From assembly GCF_900637955.1 (NCBI RefSeq), contig NZ_LR134476.1:806001-870000 (forward strand): 64,000 nucleotides of DNA. The letters run 5' to 3'. Of the stretch, positions 1 to 9,520 are shown piece by piece. This DNA is from Trueperella bialowiezensis. Lineage in GTDB: Bacteria; Actinomycetota; Actinomycetes; Actinomycetales; Actinomycetaceae. The position numbers and the translations under genes are program-made. Within the stretch, counting starts at the first letter, position 1. Each line of letters opens with the position of its first letter. The notes beneath the pieces were generated by a model. The model had not been told where the DNA came from and made no database searches. It saw nothing but the letters and a program-made list of their open reading frames with translations.

Positions 1-429
1 AAGATGGCATCCTCGCTGGGTGGCGCTCTCGGTCTGGCGATTTCGCTGGCCGTGTTCAACGCGCTCAAGGCTGGCGAACCGATGGCTGTTGGCGTGGAGT
101 ACGTGGGCGTTCAGGATAACGTCTCGCTACGCTTCGCCGGCATGGTCGTCATGATCATTAATGCAGTGATGGCGCTCGCCGCGATCCTGTCGATCGTGAT
201 GACCGTTCCGAAGGGTGGCGGCAGCCGCGACGGCGGCAAGATGGCCGAGTCCGCAGCTCCGGCACCACAGCCGACCCTCGACGAGTCGAAGCAGCAGATC
301 ATCGATCACCTGTCTGCGTTGCCGCTCAAGGATCTGCAACGGATCGAGAAGCAAATCTTGGTCAACGAGCTCGCAGATCTCGACGACGACGTGCTACGCG
401 ACATGGTTCGCACCAAGCGCGGCGGCTAA
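1..429 (+). CDS. MFS transporter, C-terminal part (cut by window start)
   Basis: This is the last 142 codons of a major facilitator superfamily efflux pump. Reading is open from base 1, and the first visible residues (KMASSLGGALGLAIS) match the ILKMASSLGSAIGLAIA stretch near the end of the complete DHA2-type pump at 7176-8642, so the rest of the gene lies upstream. Two hydrophobic segments are followed by a cytoplasmic tail of about 70 residues, rich in charged residues (ESKQQIIDHLSALPLKDLQ), which the second pump lacks. Substrate cannot be told. It ends just before a strong terminator. The two pumps are probably paralogues. Confidence 0.85.
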   Translation, partial: KMASSLGGALGLAISLAVFNALKAGEPMAVGVEYVGVQDNVSLRFAGMVVMIINAVMALAAILSIVMTVPKGGGSRDGGKMAESAAPAPQPTLDESKQQIIDHLSALPLKDLQRIEKQILVNELADLDDDVLRDMVRTKRGG

Positions 430-461
430 GTCCTCCGCTCAAGCTGACTACAGCTAACAGG

Positions 462-495
462 GGTGGGCAGACCTTCGGGTCTGCCCACCTTTTTT
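462..495 (+). terminator. Rho-independent terminator after the MFS gene
   Basis: A perfect 12-bp stem (GGTGGGCAGACC with its complement) closes on a TTCG tetraloop and is followed by six T residues. It lies 32 bp after the stop codon of the upstream pump. Confidence 0.95.
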
Positions 496-544
496 CGAGT
501 CTTGTTATCGGGCCTGGGAGCTCGAAGGCCGGCCTGTTCTCTCG

Positions 545-613
545 TTTCTGCTTATATAGCAGTTTTGGCGGACTCGAGCGCTCCGAACCTCTCCATTTCT
601 GCTTATATAGCAA
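545..613. repeat. Paired small-hairpin element, copy 1
   Basis: Two copies of TTTCTGCTTATATAGCA lie with CTGCT starts at 548 and 599, exactly 51 bp apart. The first is a perfect 5-bp hairpin (CTGCT, TATAT, AGCAG). The intervening 33 bp share the GGACTCGA core with the copy at 42512. It sits in the convergent gap between the MFS pump and the methyltransferase. Related elements with the same 51-bp phase are at 25412 and 42512. Confidence 0.8.
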
Positions 614-630
614 TAACGCAGAGGCGGCGG

Positions 631-1929
631 CTAGGCCTGGGCACGCAACACCGTGAACTTCGGGTTGCGGGCCACTTGCTCGACGTTGGCGAAGCGCGCC
701 TCCACCTCTGGCCGGTAGCGCAGATGGTTGTTGTGCACCATGAAAAGCAGGCCGCCGGGCGCGAGGAGTCGCCGCGCGGCATCCAGCAGACCGTGCACCA
801 ACGTGGCATCAATAGCATTGCCCGCATGGAAGGGCGGATTCAGCAGAACTGCGTGCGCGCTCGCTTCCGGTTCTTGGCCGGCCGCATCGTCCCACGTCAC
901 CCGAGCACGCCCAGCATCCACAAACTCACGCAAGGTCAACGACGCCGATACCACGGCATCCGCATGTGAATCGGTGGCCAACACGTGAGCGGCTGGCAAC
1001 GCATCGAGCACCGCGAGCGCTACCGAGCCGTTACCGCAACCGAGATCGACGACGTTGAAAGCACTCAAGCCTGAATTTCCCAACGCCGAGTCCTCCGGCC
1101 GTTCCCAAGAATCCCACGGATTACTCGCTGCCCGATGGTCGCGTACTGCGGCCTCAAGTTCAGGCAGTGCTGCATCGACGAGCAGCCGCCCGCCATGATC
1201 TTCGGTAGCGCCGCTAAACACTCCACCTACGCCAAAGATCGGACCGGCGTCAGCGTTTCCGACAGCGGGAGCATAGGTGCGGCCGGTCGGTTTACCGCCC
1301 GCGACGAGTGCGCGGAACTTGCCACGGCCCCTGCTCGCCCGCACGTCAGAAAAGTACTCGGCAAGCGTGGCGTTATGACCACGATCCATGTGTTTGTTGT
1401 TCGCGCCGAGTACGAGGACGGCAGACTGATCCGGCTCGGAAGCGCCGGTAGTCTCACCGCTCGGGGTTCGGCTTGCGGCGGCACCAGCCACCGCGGCGGC
1501 AAGATAGGCCACCTCCTCGAGGGACTTTGGAGTATGGCCAAGGGCCAGGTCAATGCCTGGTGCGCTGTCGGCAGGTTCGCCGAGCTCACTACTTGCGGTC
1601 TCGCCGAGCTCACTACCAGCAGGATTGCCGGCGTTCGCCCCGGCGCGCTCACCCGCAAGCGTCTCAGCGAAGAAATCTCCGAGGCGTAGCGGCCCGTCAA
1701 CACCCGCCACACGCACATTGTCAGCACCGGCCTGGTCGGCGATCTGCCGCGCAGCCCGCGCCTGGTCGATGGTTCGCGAGCCGACCAACACGGCGTCGAC
1801 GCCATCCCACGACAGCACGGACCTTAGCAACGCACCGTGTGGGTCGTCGATGATAGCCACCCGCGCGGGCCGGGGCACCTCGTGTCGTGCGACGTCCAAA
1901 ATTAACTGGTCCAAGGTTGAAATATTCAC
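631..1929 (-). CDS. RsmC/RlmG-like class I methyltransferase
   Basis: This is a SAM-dependent methyltransferase of the RsmC/RlmG type, enzymes that methylate guanine N2 in ribosomal RNA. The C-terminal catalytic half carries the SAM loop DLGCGNGSVAL near residues 295-305 and the substrate-base motif NPPFHAG near 363. The N-terminal half resembles the degenerate MTS_N domain of RsmC. A low-complexity stretch around residues 100-125 repeats SELGE and probably forms a linker. The start is GTG (first residues NISTLDQL). It converges with the MFS gene upstream in the window and is monocistronic as far as can be seen. The exact rRNA target is unknown, so no symbol is given. Confidence 0.8.
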   Translation of the reverse strand: MNISTLDQLILDVARHEVPRPARVAIIDDPHGALLRSVLSWDGVDAVLVGSRTIDQARAARQIADQAGADNVRVAGVDGPLRLGDFFAETLAGERAGANAGNPAGSELGETASSELGEPADSAPGIDLALGHTPKSLEEVAYLAAAVAGAAASRTPSGETTGASEPDQSAVLVLGANNKHMDRGHNATLAEYFSDVRASRGRGKFRALVAGGKPTGRTYAPAVGNADAGPIFGVGGVFSGATEDHGGRLLVDAALPELEAAVRDHRAASNPWDSWERPEDSALGNSGLSAFNVVDLGCGNGSVALAVLDALPAAHVLATDSHADAVVSASLTLREFVDAGRARVTWDDAAGQEPEASAHAVLLNPPFHAGNAIDATLVHGLLDAARRLLAPGGLLFMVHNNHLRYRPEVEARFANVEQVARNPKFTVLRAQA

Positions 1930-2045
1930 GGAGCCTCCTGTTTAACCCCACGTGTGCCTTTGTCCACGCACGCTTCTTTGTCCACACGCGCGTTTATGAT
2001 CACATGCGTTTTGCCCGAGCTTGCGCGTCTTTGCCCGAGCCTGTT

Positions 2046-3122
2046 TTACGCCCGCGACTGGGTGGCACCCCACCAGCTGTTAATACCAGAGTCGACGGCG
2101 TGTTCGTCGATCTGCGCTAGCTCCTCAGCTGAAAACTCGGTGTTCTCCACGGCTCCGAGCGAGTCGGCGAGCTGGTCAACCGACGAGGCTCCCACCAGCG
2201 CGGTCGTCACGGTCCGCTCTCCCTGGTCGCGCAAAATCCACGCGATCGCCATCTGCGCTAGGGTCTGCCCGCGGCCAGCAGCAATCTCGTTGAGCGCCCG
2301 CACGTGCCCGAGCACCTCGTCGGTGAAATAGTCGCGCGTGACTTTGCCCTGGTCGAGGCGTGATCCCTCGGGCACGCCGTTTAAATACTTGTCGGTGAGC
2401 ATGCCCTGCGCGAGCGGCGAAAACGCGATCACGCCCATGCCCTCGGCTGCAGCCGAGTCAAGCAGCGACGGTTCGCCGTCTTCCACCCACCGGTTGAGCA
2501 TCGAATACGACGGCTGGTGAATCACCAGTGGCGTGCCCAGCTCGCGCATGATCGCCTGAGCCTCCTTCGTGGCACTGGCCGAGTACGACGAAATCCCAGC
2601 GTACCGCGCCTTGCCGGAGCGGACGGCGTCGTGCAGAGCAAGCATCGTTTCGGCAAGTGGGACGTCGGGGTCTGGCCGATGGTGATAGAAAATGTCCACG
2701 TAGTCGACGCCCATGCGAGCCAGTGATTCGTCGAGCGAAGTCAACAGATAGTTTCGTGAACCGCCGAAGCCCATCGGCCCGCGCCACATGTTCCAGCCCG
2801 CTTTCGTGGAAATCACGATCTCATGACGATACGGGCGCAGATCCTTGGCAATGATTCGCCCGAAGTTCTCCTCGGCAGAGCCTGCAGGCGGCCCATAGTT
2901 GTTCGCCAAGTCGAAGTGGATCACGCCGCGGTCGAAGGCGTAGCGCACGATATCCCGCTGGGTTTGGAACGGGCGGTCATCACCGAAGTTGTGCCACAGG
3001 CCAAGCGCAATTCGTGGCAGGTGCAGGCCGGAGTTCCCGCAGGGGACGATCGGCACGTCGTCGTAACGGGAGGCCGCGGGCGTCCAAAAATCATCCGAGG
3101 GCTGGAAGTTCTGAGGTTTCAT
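2046..3122 (-). CDS. Aldo/keto reductase, YghZ-like
   Basis: This is a 358-residue NADPH-dependent aldo/keto reductase of the YghZ/Gpr group, members of which reduce L-glyceraldehyde 3-phosphate and methylglyoxal. The catalytic tetrad is visible: Asp and Tyr in HFDLANNYGPPAG, Lys in STKAGW, and His in IFYHHRPD. The segment RGPMGFGGSRNYLL is typical of this group, and the N-terminal Y...VPCGNSGLHLP strand fits it too. Length is normal for the family. It lies alone between the methyltransferase and the BCCT carrier on the same strand. The physiological substrate is not determinable here. Confidence 0.88.
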   Translation of the reverse strand: MKPQNFQPSDDFWTPAASRYDDVPIVPCGNSGLHLPRIALGLWHNFGDDRPFQTQRDIVRYAFDRGVIHFDLANNYGPPAGSAEENFGRIIAKDLRPYRHEIVISTKAGWNMWRGPMGFGGSRNYLLTSLDESLARMGVDYVDIFYHHRPDPDVPLAETMLALHDAVRSGKARYAGISSYSASATKEAQAIMRELGTPLVIHQPSYSMLNRWVEDGEPSLLDSAAAEGMGVIAFSPLAQGMLTDKYLNGVPEGSRLDQGKVTRDYFTDEVLGHVRALNEIAAGRGQTLAQMAIAWILRDQGERTVTTALVGASSVDQLADSLGAVENTEFSAEELAQIDEHAVDSGINSWWGATQSRA

Positions 3123-3202
3123 ACCCTCATTGTTTCACGGATAGCTCGCCGACGACGTTCGGCTCGGCTTGCGACGTTCAGCCCGGCTTTCAACGCCGGC
3201 CA

Positions 3203-5056
3203 TCACCGTTGTTCGGCGCCCGCTGCACGCTTATGGTGCCCCGCTCGCCCACCGCGTTTGCGGCCTCGGGAACGGACCTCGCGCCGTCGTCGTCGTTCTT
3301 CTCGTTCTCGGCGATGCCTGCGTTCGATAGCCAGTTGGCGGCTGAACGCTTCTTGTTCGCGTTGGTCGAGGTAGACGACGTCGTTACGCAAATCCCGCAC
3401 GATTGCGAACATGAGCGCTCCGATAATGAAAAGGAAGGGCGTGGCCGCCACGATCGTCACGTTTTGGATGTTGGACAGTGCGCGGTCGCCTCCTGAAATC
3501 AGCAGGGTAAGGCCGATCGCTGCCGTGAGCACGCCCCACATGCCGGTCAGCCACGGGGATGCTGTAGCGCGCCCACCCTGCGAAATTGAGCCCATCACGG
3601 TAGAAGCTGAATCGGCAGACGTAATAAAGAACGTGCCCAGCAAGATCACCGCGAAAATACTGAAGAACAAACCGGCCGGGAGCTGGTGGAGCAGGTTGAA
3701 CAATTGCGATTCAGTACTGCCATCACCGTAAATCGAATTCCCGCTGTGCTCCATGCGGATCGCGGTGCCACCGAAAATGGTGAACCACACGAGCGAGAGC
3801 CCCGACGGGATCAGCATCACTCCGAGCGTGAACTCGCGGATCGTACGGCCACGCGAAATACGGGCGATGAACATACCCACGAATGGCGACCATGACACCC
3901 ACCATGCCCAGTAGAAGATCGTCCAGCCAGACAGCCACACGCCTGCCGTGCCGTTTGCTGAGGCGGCCGTACGCCCGGCCATTTCGAAGAAGTTCGCTGC
4001 ATACGTGCCAATCGCTTCGGGCAGGATGTTGAGCTGTGCGATCGTGGGGCCGAAAATGAACACGACGATCGCGAGCAGTGCCGCAATCGCCATGTTGAAG
4101 TTCGACAGGTAGCGAATGCCGCGGCCAACACCGGACATCGCAGAGATCAAGAAGGCTAGCGTGAGCACGAGCACGATGCCCAAGATCATTCCGTTACCGG
4201 GATTCTTCACCAGCCCGGAGGCTTCCAGACCTGCGCGGATTTGTAGTGCGCCAAGGCCGAGCGAACAGGCGGTTCCGAACACGGTGGCAAAAATAGACAG
4301 CGAATCGATCATTTTGCCGAGCAGCCCGTTCGCGCGTTTTTCGCCAATGAGCGGGGTGAACGCGGACGAAATGAGTTGACGGCGGCCGAGCCGGTAGGTG
4401 GAATAACCAATTGCTAGGCCAACAATGGCGTACATCGCCCACGGGTGTAACGTCCAGTGGAACATGGCTTGGGCCATCGCGGTGCCCACTTCTCCGGGTT
4501 CGTGGCCGGGCACGCCCTCGCGATAGAACGCCAGAGGTTCGGAGGCGCCGTAGAACATGAGGCCGATTCCCATGCCGGCTGCGAACATCATGGAAATCCA
4601 CGATCCAGTGGAAAACTCGGGCGCTTCGTCTGGACTGCCAAGTTTAATTTTGCCGAACTTGGAGGCCGCGATGATGATCATAAACACCACGAACACGGTG
4701 GATAGCAGCACGAACGACCAGCCAAAGTTGGTGAGCACCCAGCCGAAGGCGTAGTTCGCGGCGGTTTCGAACTGGTCTGGCCACCCTAGGCCCCACACGG
4801 CAACAGCCAAAATAAGTGCGAGAGCCGGAAGTACAACGGCCCACGAAATCCGCTTATCGTCGGTCTCTGCTGCAAGTTCGATTGGTTCTTCAACGAGGTC
4901 TGCTGCGTTAATGGATTGCTCTTCGGCGAGCAGTGCGGCAAGCTCTGACGTAGCCGACGACGTCGCGTCTAAAGGTTCGCTGATCGCCGGTGACTTATCT
5001 CCCCCTGTAGCTTTCGTGTCGGACGTTGGTTCTGCAAGGTCACTTTTGTCAGCCAT
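3203..5056 (-). CDS. BCCT family glycine betaine/choline/carnitine transporter
   Basis: This is a secondary transporter of the betaine-choline-carnitine family, probably importing a quaternary ammonium osmoprotectant with sodium. The diagnostic tryptophan-rich helix is present ([25 protein letters not shown]), as is the glycine-rich unwound helix [14 protein letters not shown]. About twelve membrane helices lie between residues 75 and 540. The first 70 residues are acidic and soluble, and the last 60 are very basic ([17 protein letters not shown], ending in [15 protein letters not shown]). Such charged tails act as osmosensors in BetP of Corynebacterium; that role here is inference. Divergent from the AI-2E permease across an AT-rich gap of 140 bp that should hold both promoters. 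Confidence 0.9.
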   Translation of the reverse strand: MADKSDLAEPTSDTKATGGDKSPAISEPLDATSSATSELAALLAEEQSINAADLVEEPIELAAETDDKRISWAVVLPALALILAVAVWGLGWPDQFETAANYAFGWVLTNFGWSFVLLSTVFVVFMIIIAASKFGKIKLGSPDEAPEFSTGSWISMMFAAGMGIGLMFYGASEPLAFYREGVPGHEPGEVGTAMAQAMFHWTLHPWAMYAIVGLAIGYSTYRLGRRQLISSAFTPLIGEKRANGLLGKMIDSLSIFATVFGTACSLGLGALQIRAGLEASGLVKNPGNGMILGIVLVLTLAFLISAMSGVGRGIRYLSNFNMAIAALLAIVVFIFGPTIAQLNILPEAIGTYAANFFEMAGRTAASANGTAGVWLSGWTIFYWAWWVSWSPFVGMFIARISRGRTIREFTLGVMLIPSGLSLVWFTIFGGTAIRMEHSGNSIYGDGSTESQLFNLLHQLPAGLFFSIFAVILLGTFFITSADSASTVMGSISQGGRATASPWLTGMWGVLTAAIGLTLLISGGDRALSNIQNVTIVAATPFLFIIGALMFAIVRDLRNDVVYLDQREQEAFSRQLAIERRHRREREERRRRREVRSRGRKRGGRAGHHKRAAGAEQR

Positions 5057-5196
5057 AAGGCCAGTCTTCGCGAAATTTAAAAATATTCCAGTTAAGGGCT
5101 GTTTTTTCGGCGGATTTCCTTATAATCTCACATTCGTTTTAAAAGCGCACGGATTCTTTGCCTTCATGATAAAAGGTTACTGTAGGCTGTTTCATT

Positions 5197-6501
5197 ATGG
5201 GAATATTTGCGAGATTTCGGCGAAGCACTACACGCGACGACGACGCCCTGCTAGCTAAGCGGCAGGCTGAGCGGGATCGTGAGAAAGCTGGTATTCGCAG
5301 GATTACGACGGCGGACGTGGAGGCGATCGCCCAAGATAAAGAGCGTGGCACGTGGGGTGGCATGGTGGCACCGCCGAATGCTCGTGTGCATGCGCTTGGA
5401 ATCCCGCACTGGCTAGCAAAATACGGGCTGGGCGCGTGGATGCTCATCGGAATGGCGATCGCACTGATCGGGATCACGACGGCGCTGTCTGCCGTGACCG
5501 AAGTGTTCCTGGCCGTGTTCCTCGGCTTCGTGTTGACCTCCGTGTTGCACCCGATGGTGGATTGGCTAAGCCGATACATGCCGCGCGCACTATCAACCGC
5601 GCTGGCTTTGGTTTTCGGCTTTTTAGTGTTCGGCGGCATGCTCACCTACGTGGTCTACTCGGTGGCGAACGAGTGGAATGCGCTGGCAGGCCAGTTCGAA
5701 GAGGGTGTGGAAAGTATTCTCGCATTCCTCACCGACGGCCCGCTTCCGATTGAGCTGACCCGCGAGGAGATCAATTCGGCGGTGTCGAACGCCGTCCAGG
5801 CTGGCACGCAATGGGTGCAAAGTAACGCGGGTACGATCGCGTCGACTGTGGCAACGAACGCCGGCCAGTTCGCCGTCATCGTCACCGTTCTAGCTCTCGC
5901 ACTGTTCATAGCAGCGGTGCTGCTTGCGCAGGGTCCGAAAATGTGGCTGTGGGTGCTCAACCTACTGCCAGCGCGTAATCGCGAGCGTTTCAACCTTGGT
6001 GCGTTTGCTGCGTGGACAGCATTTTCTGGCTATTCGCGTGGCACGGTGATTATCTCGCTCATCAATGGCGTGCTGTCGTTTATTTTCCTCACGATCGTAG
6101 GCGTTCCGCTTGCTGCTCCCCTGGCGGTGCTCGTGCTCATTGGTACGTTCATTCCGCTGGTGGGTGCGCCTGCCGCGATGGTGGTGGCGATGGTCGTGGC
6201 ACTGGCCTCCGGTGGAATCGTTGACTGCCTGATCGTCGGCGCCGGTATCGCTATCATCGGCCAGCTCGAGGGCGATCTGTTCCAGCCGCTCGTCATGGGC
6301 AAACAGGTCTCGCTACACCCTGTGGTCATCGCGGTGGGCGTGGCCGCAGGTGGTTTTGCTGGCGGGCTCATCGGCGCGGTCATCACCATTCCGATCATGG
6401 CGATTTGCTGGGCGGTTTTCCGCACGCTCAACGAGCCAGAAGAACCACTCACCGAGATTCCTTACGTGCCTAAAGAACGCGTGCTTCCCGAGGACGACTA
6501 G
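5197..6501 (+). CDS. AI-2E family transporter (PerM/YdiK-like)
   Basis: This is a 434-residue membrane protein of the AI-2E/PerM family, homotrimeric or pentameric transporters linked in different species to autoinducer export or sodium-proton antiport. Two N-terminal helices (MLIGMAIALIGITTALSAV and following), a long soluble segment with repeated A/G residues, and a C-terminal bundle with the conserved loop GTFIPLVGAPAAMVVAM, then IIGQLEGDLFQPLVMGK, fit the family. The N-terminal 70 residues are charged and cytoplasmic. The ATG start is taken from the longest reading frame; the ribosome site is weak. The substrate is unknown. Confidence 0.88.
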   Translation: MGIFARFRRSTTRDDDALLAKRQAERDREKAGIRRITTADVEAIAQDKERGTWGGMVAPPNARVHALGIPHWLAKYGLGAWMLIGMAIALIGITTALSAVTEVFLAVFLGFVLTSVLHPMVDWLSRYMPRALSTALALVFGFLVFGGMLTYVVYSVANEWNALAGQFEEGVESILAFLTDGPLPIELTREEINSAVSNAVQAGTQWVQSNAGTIASTVATNAGQFAVIVTVLALALFIAAVLLAQGPKMWLWVLNLLPARNRERFNLGAFAAWTAFSGYSRGTVIISLINGVLSFIFLTIVGVPLAAPLAVLVLIGTFIPLVGAPAAMVVAMVVALASGGIVDCLIVGAGIAIIGQLEGDLFQPLVMGKQVSLHPVVIAVGVAAGGFAGGLIGAVITIPIMAICWAVFRTLNEPEEPLTEIPYVPKERVLPEDD

Positions 6502-6543
6502 TTTTCCCGACGGCGACCAAGCGGCGTCGCCAGTTGGCCGCGG

Positions 6544-6990
6544 CTAGCCGTTGGCTATCGAAATCCGGTTGAACGCGTTGATGAGGATCGTCGTCCACTC
6601 AATCGCAGCGATTTGGTCGTCGGTGAAATAGTCGCGGGCTTCGTCGATGATCATGTCGCGATCCGTGGCATGATCCATGATTGTGAATGCTTCAGCCAGC
6701 CCTAACGCAACCCGTTGCTCGGGCGTGAACGGGGCTTCGACGTCGCGCCACGCCGGAATCAGATCGATGAGCTCGTCGGCCATGCCGGCCTCACGAAGTG
6801 CGGGAACGTGCGAGCGTAAGCAGGCCACGCAACCGTTAATCTGCGAAACCCGTACGTTGATCAGCTCGCGTAGCTCGTCGGAGATCCCATTGGCACGGCT
6901 TACTTTCGCTGATTCCATCGCCGCCTTATTGAGTGGCTTTTGCAGTTCGGGGAACTTTTTACTGATGTTAAAACGCGTCACTTTTATCAC
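6544..6990 (-). CDS. AhpD-like carboxymuconolactone decarboxylase family protein
   Basis: This 148-residue protein belongs to the AhpD/CMD family. It has the CxxCxxxH redox motif at Cys54, Cys57 and His61 (NGCVACLRSH), as found in AhpD-type peroxidase partners, and the usual all-helical pattern. Proteins like this usually help to detoxify peroxides, often with a peroxiredoxin; no ahpC neighbour is visible, so the partner is unknown. The start is GTG. It is convergent with the AI-2E gene, separated by 42 bp that hold a small GGCGAC/GTCGCC hairpin. Confidence 0.85.
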   Translation of the reverse strand: MIKVTRFNISKKFPELQKPLNKAAMESAKVSRANGISDELRELINVRVSQINGCVACLRSHVPALREAGMADELIDLIPAWRDVEAPFTPEQRVALGLAEAFTIMDHATDRDMIIDEARDYFTDDQIAAIEWTTILINAFNRISIANG

Positions 6991-7175
6991 CCGCCCTCAT
7001 CCTATCGAGCCGGGCAGGCCGTGGCAGCTCCGGCTTCAAGCACAGTCAGATCCGACTTGAAACGCCCGCAGATCCGCCGGTAAACACTGGCAACAACTTG
7101 AAAACCGGCCAAAAACGCTGGCAGATATGACAAAATAGAAATGTTATCTGGCACACTCACTTGATTGGAACTCGT

Positions 7176-8642
7176 ATGTCTGATGTAAAGGACTATCAAG
7201 GCACTAAGTCAGACCTGCTCGCTCTTGTTCTCGCAGTTCTCACATTTTGGCTTTTCGGTCAATCGATGCTCAACGTTGGGCTCACGGTTGGCAATGATCT
7301 CGGCATGGCCCCAGGCCTGACCAATCTCGCCGTATCCATGGGCTCGCTCGTGTGCGGCATGTTGATCGTCATGTGGGGTTCGCTTGGCGATTCCCACGGG
7401 CGTCTCAAGATGCTTCGCCTGGGCTCGGTTCTCAACATTATTGGCTGTTTGCTCATGGTGTTCGCAGCCGGCGCGCTTGGCGGCTGGATGGTTCTCCTCG
7501 GCCGCGTCCTGCATGGGCTCGCCGGTGGTGCGATCACTCCGGCGGCGCTCGCGCTCGTGAATTCCTACTGGCATGGAGACAAGCGGGCACGTGCGATTTC
7601 CTACGTGTCGATGGGTACGTTCGGCGGTATGGCGCTGTCGTCGATCGTGGGCGGCCTCATCGCGGGCAGCCCGCTCACGTGGCGCGGTATTTTCGCGATC
7701 TCTGCCGTCTTCTCTGTGTTGGCCATCCTCATGTTGCGCAACACTCCCGACGTCGCACCGCTTGCCAACTCGGGCAAGAAACTCGACGTCGTCGGCATTC
7801 TTTCTCTTGCCGTGGCCATGCTGTCCCTACAACTGTTCATCACCCAAGGTCCAAGCTTGGGTTGGACGTCGCCTGCCACCATCGGGCTTGCCGCGGTGCT
7901 CGTCGTCGCTCTGATCGTGTTCATTCACAACGGGCGTACCGCCGCCGATCCGCTCATCAACTTTGCAGTGTTCAAGAATCGTACGTTCACCGGCGCCATC
8001 GTGGCTAACTTCTTGATCACGACGACAGCCGGCATGATCACGATCGCCCTGTGGGTGATGCAAGGCTCCGGCCAGGGTTACGACGCCACTCGGGCATCCT
8101 ACTTGACGATCGGCTACGCGATCTGCGTGCTCGCCTTCATCACCACGGGTGAACGCATGATGAAAACGCTCGGCTTCCGCATTCCGATGCTGACCGGCGC
8201 TATACTTGTGGCGATCTCGGTTCTCATGCTCATGTTCACCAACTTGATGGTTGAACAGTACGTCGTTGTTGCGATCATTGCGTTCTCGCTGTACGGCGTT
8301 GGTTTGGCACTGTTTGCTACCCCGACGACGACCGCCGCCCTCAACTCGCTCCCCCAAGATATCGTTGGTGCGGGCTCGGGTATTTTGAAGATGGCCTCCT
8401 CGCTCGGCTCGGCCATCGGCCTTGCGATCGCGTCCACGGTGTTCACCATGTTCTCCCAGCGCGGTAGCGGTTCGGAGATCGTGGGCCGGATTATCGAGTA
8501 CACGGGCGAACAGTCGAACGTGGCCGTTCGTGAGGCAGGAACGATCTCGCTATCGACCCTGCTGGTCGGCGCGATCATCGCAATCATCGCGATCTGGTTT
8601 CTCATTCCATCGCGCAAACAGCAGTTTTCCACGGACTCGTAA
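7176..8642 (+). CDS. MFS drug efflux transporter, DHA2 (EmrB/QacA) type
   Basis: This 488-residue pump belongs to the drug:proton antiporter DHA2 group with about fourteen membrane helices. The conserved loop between helices 2 and 3 (LGDSHGRLKMLRLG) and the motif C-like GRVLHGLAGGAITPAALALV are visible. I chose the ATG at 7176 because GGAA lies five bases upstream; a TTG five codons earlier is also open. Its C-terminus aligns with the truncated pump at the window start. Likely exports toxic compounds, but the substrate cannot be told. Expression may come from the AT-rich stretch just upstream (TTGAAA near 7100). Confidence 0.88.
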   Translation: MSDVKDYQGTKSDLLALVLAVLTFWLFGQSMLNVGLTVGNDLGMAPGLTNLAVSMGSLVCGMLIVMWGSLGDSHGRLKMLRLGSVLNIIGCLLMVFAAGALGGWMVLLGRVLHGLAGGAITPAALALVNSYWHGDKRARAISYVSMGTFGGMALSSIVGGLIAGSPLTWRGIFAISAVFSVLAILMLRNTPDVAPLANSGKKLDVVGILSLAVAMLSLQLFITQGPSLGWTSPATIGLAAVLVVALIVFIHNGRTAADPLINFAVFKNRTFTGAIVANFLITTTAGMITIALWVMQGSGQGYDATRASYLTIGYAICVLAFITTGERMMKTLGFRIPMLTGAILVAISVLMLMFTNLMVEQYVVVAIIAFSLYGVGLALFATPTTTAALNSLPQDIVGAGSGILKMASSLGSAIGLAIASTVFTMFSQRGSGSEIVGRIIEYTGEQSNVAVREAGTISLSTLLVGAIIAIIAIWFLIPSRKQQFSTDS

Positions 8643-8686
8643 ATTGCCCTACCTTTTCGGCCGCAGACGGTTTACAGTTGTAGCCG

Positions 8687-9454
8687 ATGGCAGTTGAAGT
8701 GGTAGGTGTACGGCGTAGCGTGCAACGTGAAGCAAAACGTGGCGTGCCGTGTGAGCCAAAGCGCGGTGGGCGGCGGCGCGTCGTCCTCGTCGTTGTGGGG
8801 CTGTTGCTTGCCCTTAACTTGGTGTCCAAACTGACCCCGCTGTCCAGCTGGTTTTTTACCGTGCCGCTCGGAGTTGGCGTGCTCGTGTTCGTGGCACGGC
8901 GCATGGGCATGACCTGGCACGACATCGGGCTGTCCCGCGAAACGCTGAAAAAGGGACTGTGGTATGGAGCCGTCGCTTCCATACTCGTACTGCTGGGCGT
9001 GACGATCGGCCTGCTCATTCCGCTCACCCGGCCGCTGTTCTTAGACGAAGGATTCTCTTCAGTTCGTACCGCCCTGTTGAGCGCCTTCGTCATCATCCCG
9101 CTACAAACAGCACTTCCCGAAGAGCTCGCATTCCGCGGCGTGCTCCACAGCTCCCTACAGGAACTTGGCGGAATCAAAGCCGCCGTCCTCGTTGGGTCCG
9201 GCCTGTTTGGGTTATGGCACGTGACGTCGTCGTTCGGCCTGACCGCCGGCAACCAAGGACTCACCGCCATCCTTGGATCTGGCACATTCGCTCAACTCGC
9301 CGGCATCGGGCTCGCCGTGTTAGCGACATCGCTGGCCGGACTCGCATTCACCTGGCTGCGGCACCGTACCGGCTCGGTGCTCGCCCCGCTCGGCCTGCAC
9401 TGCGCATTCAACGGGTTCGGCGCGCTCGCGGCCGCGGCTGCTTTCCATCTCTAA
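8687..9454 (+). CDS. CPBP family intramembrane glutamic protease
   Basis: This is a CPBP (Abi) family membrane protease related to Rce1 and to bacteriocin self-immunity proteins. The catalytic EExxxR is at Glu145, Glu146 and Arg150 (PEELAFRGVL), the FxxxH motif at 174-178 (FGLWH), and the third HxxxN motif near 238 (HCAFN). Six to eight membrane segments follow a basic N-terminal stretch of 30 residues. It starts 44 bp after the MFS pump on the same strand and may be co-transcribed. The target protein is not known. Confidence 0.85.
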   Translation: MAVEVVGVRRSVQREAKRGVPCEPKRGGRRRVVLVVVGLLLALNLVSKLTPLSSWFFTVPLGVGVLVFVARRMGMTWHDIGLSRETLKKGLWYGAVASILVLLGVTIGLLIPLTRPLFLDEGFSSVRTALLSAFVIIPLQTALPEELAFRGVLHSSLQELGGIKAAVLVGSGLFGLWHVTSSFGLTAGNQGLTAILGSGTFAQLAGIGLAVLATSLAGLAFTWLRHRTGSVLAPLGLHCAFNGFGALAAAAAFHL

Positions 9455-9520
9455 GTTCGCCGTCACCTCTAGGTGCCGAAACGACGCCGTGCGCCGAAGC
9501 GACAGCGGATATGTGCCGAC

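Noticed and set aside
545-613. CRISPR-like array from the 51-bp paired hairpins
   Set aside because: Only two repeats per site, the spacers are related to each other between sites, and no cas genes are present.
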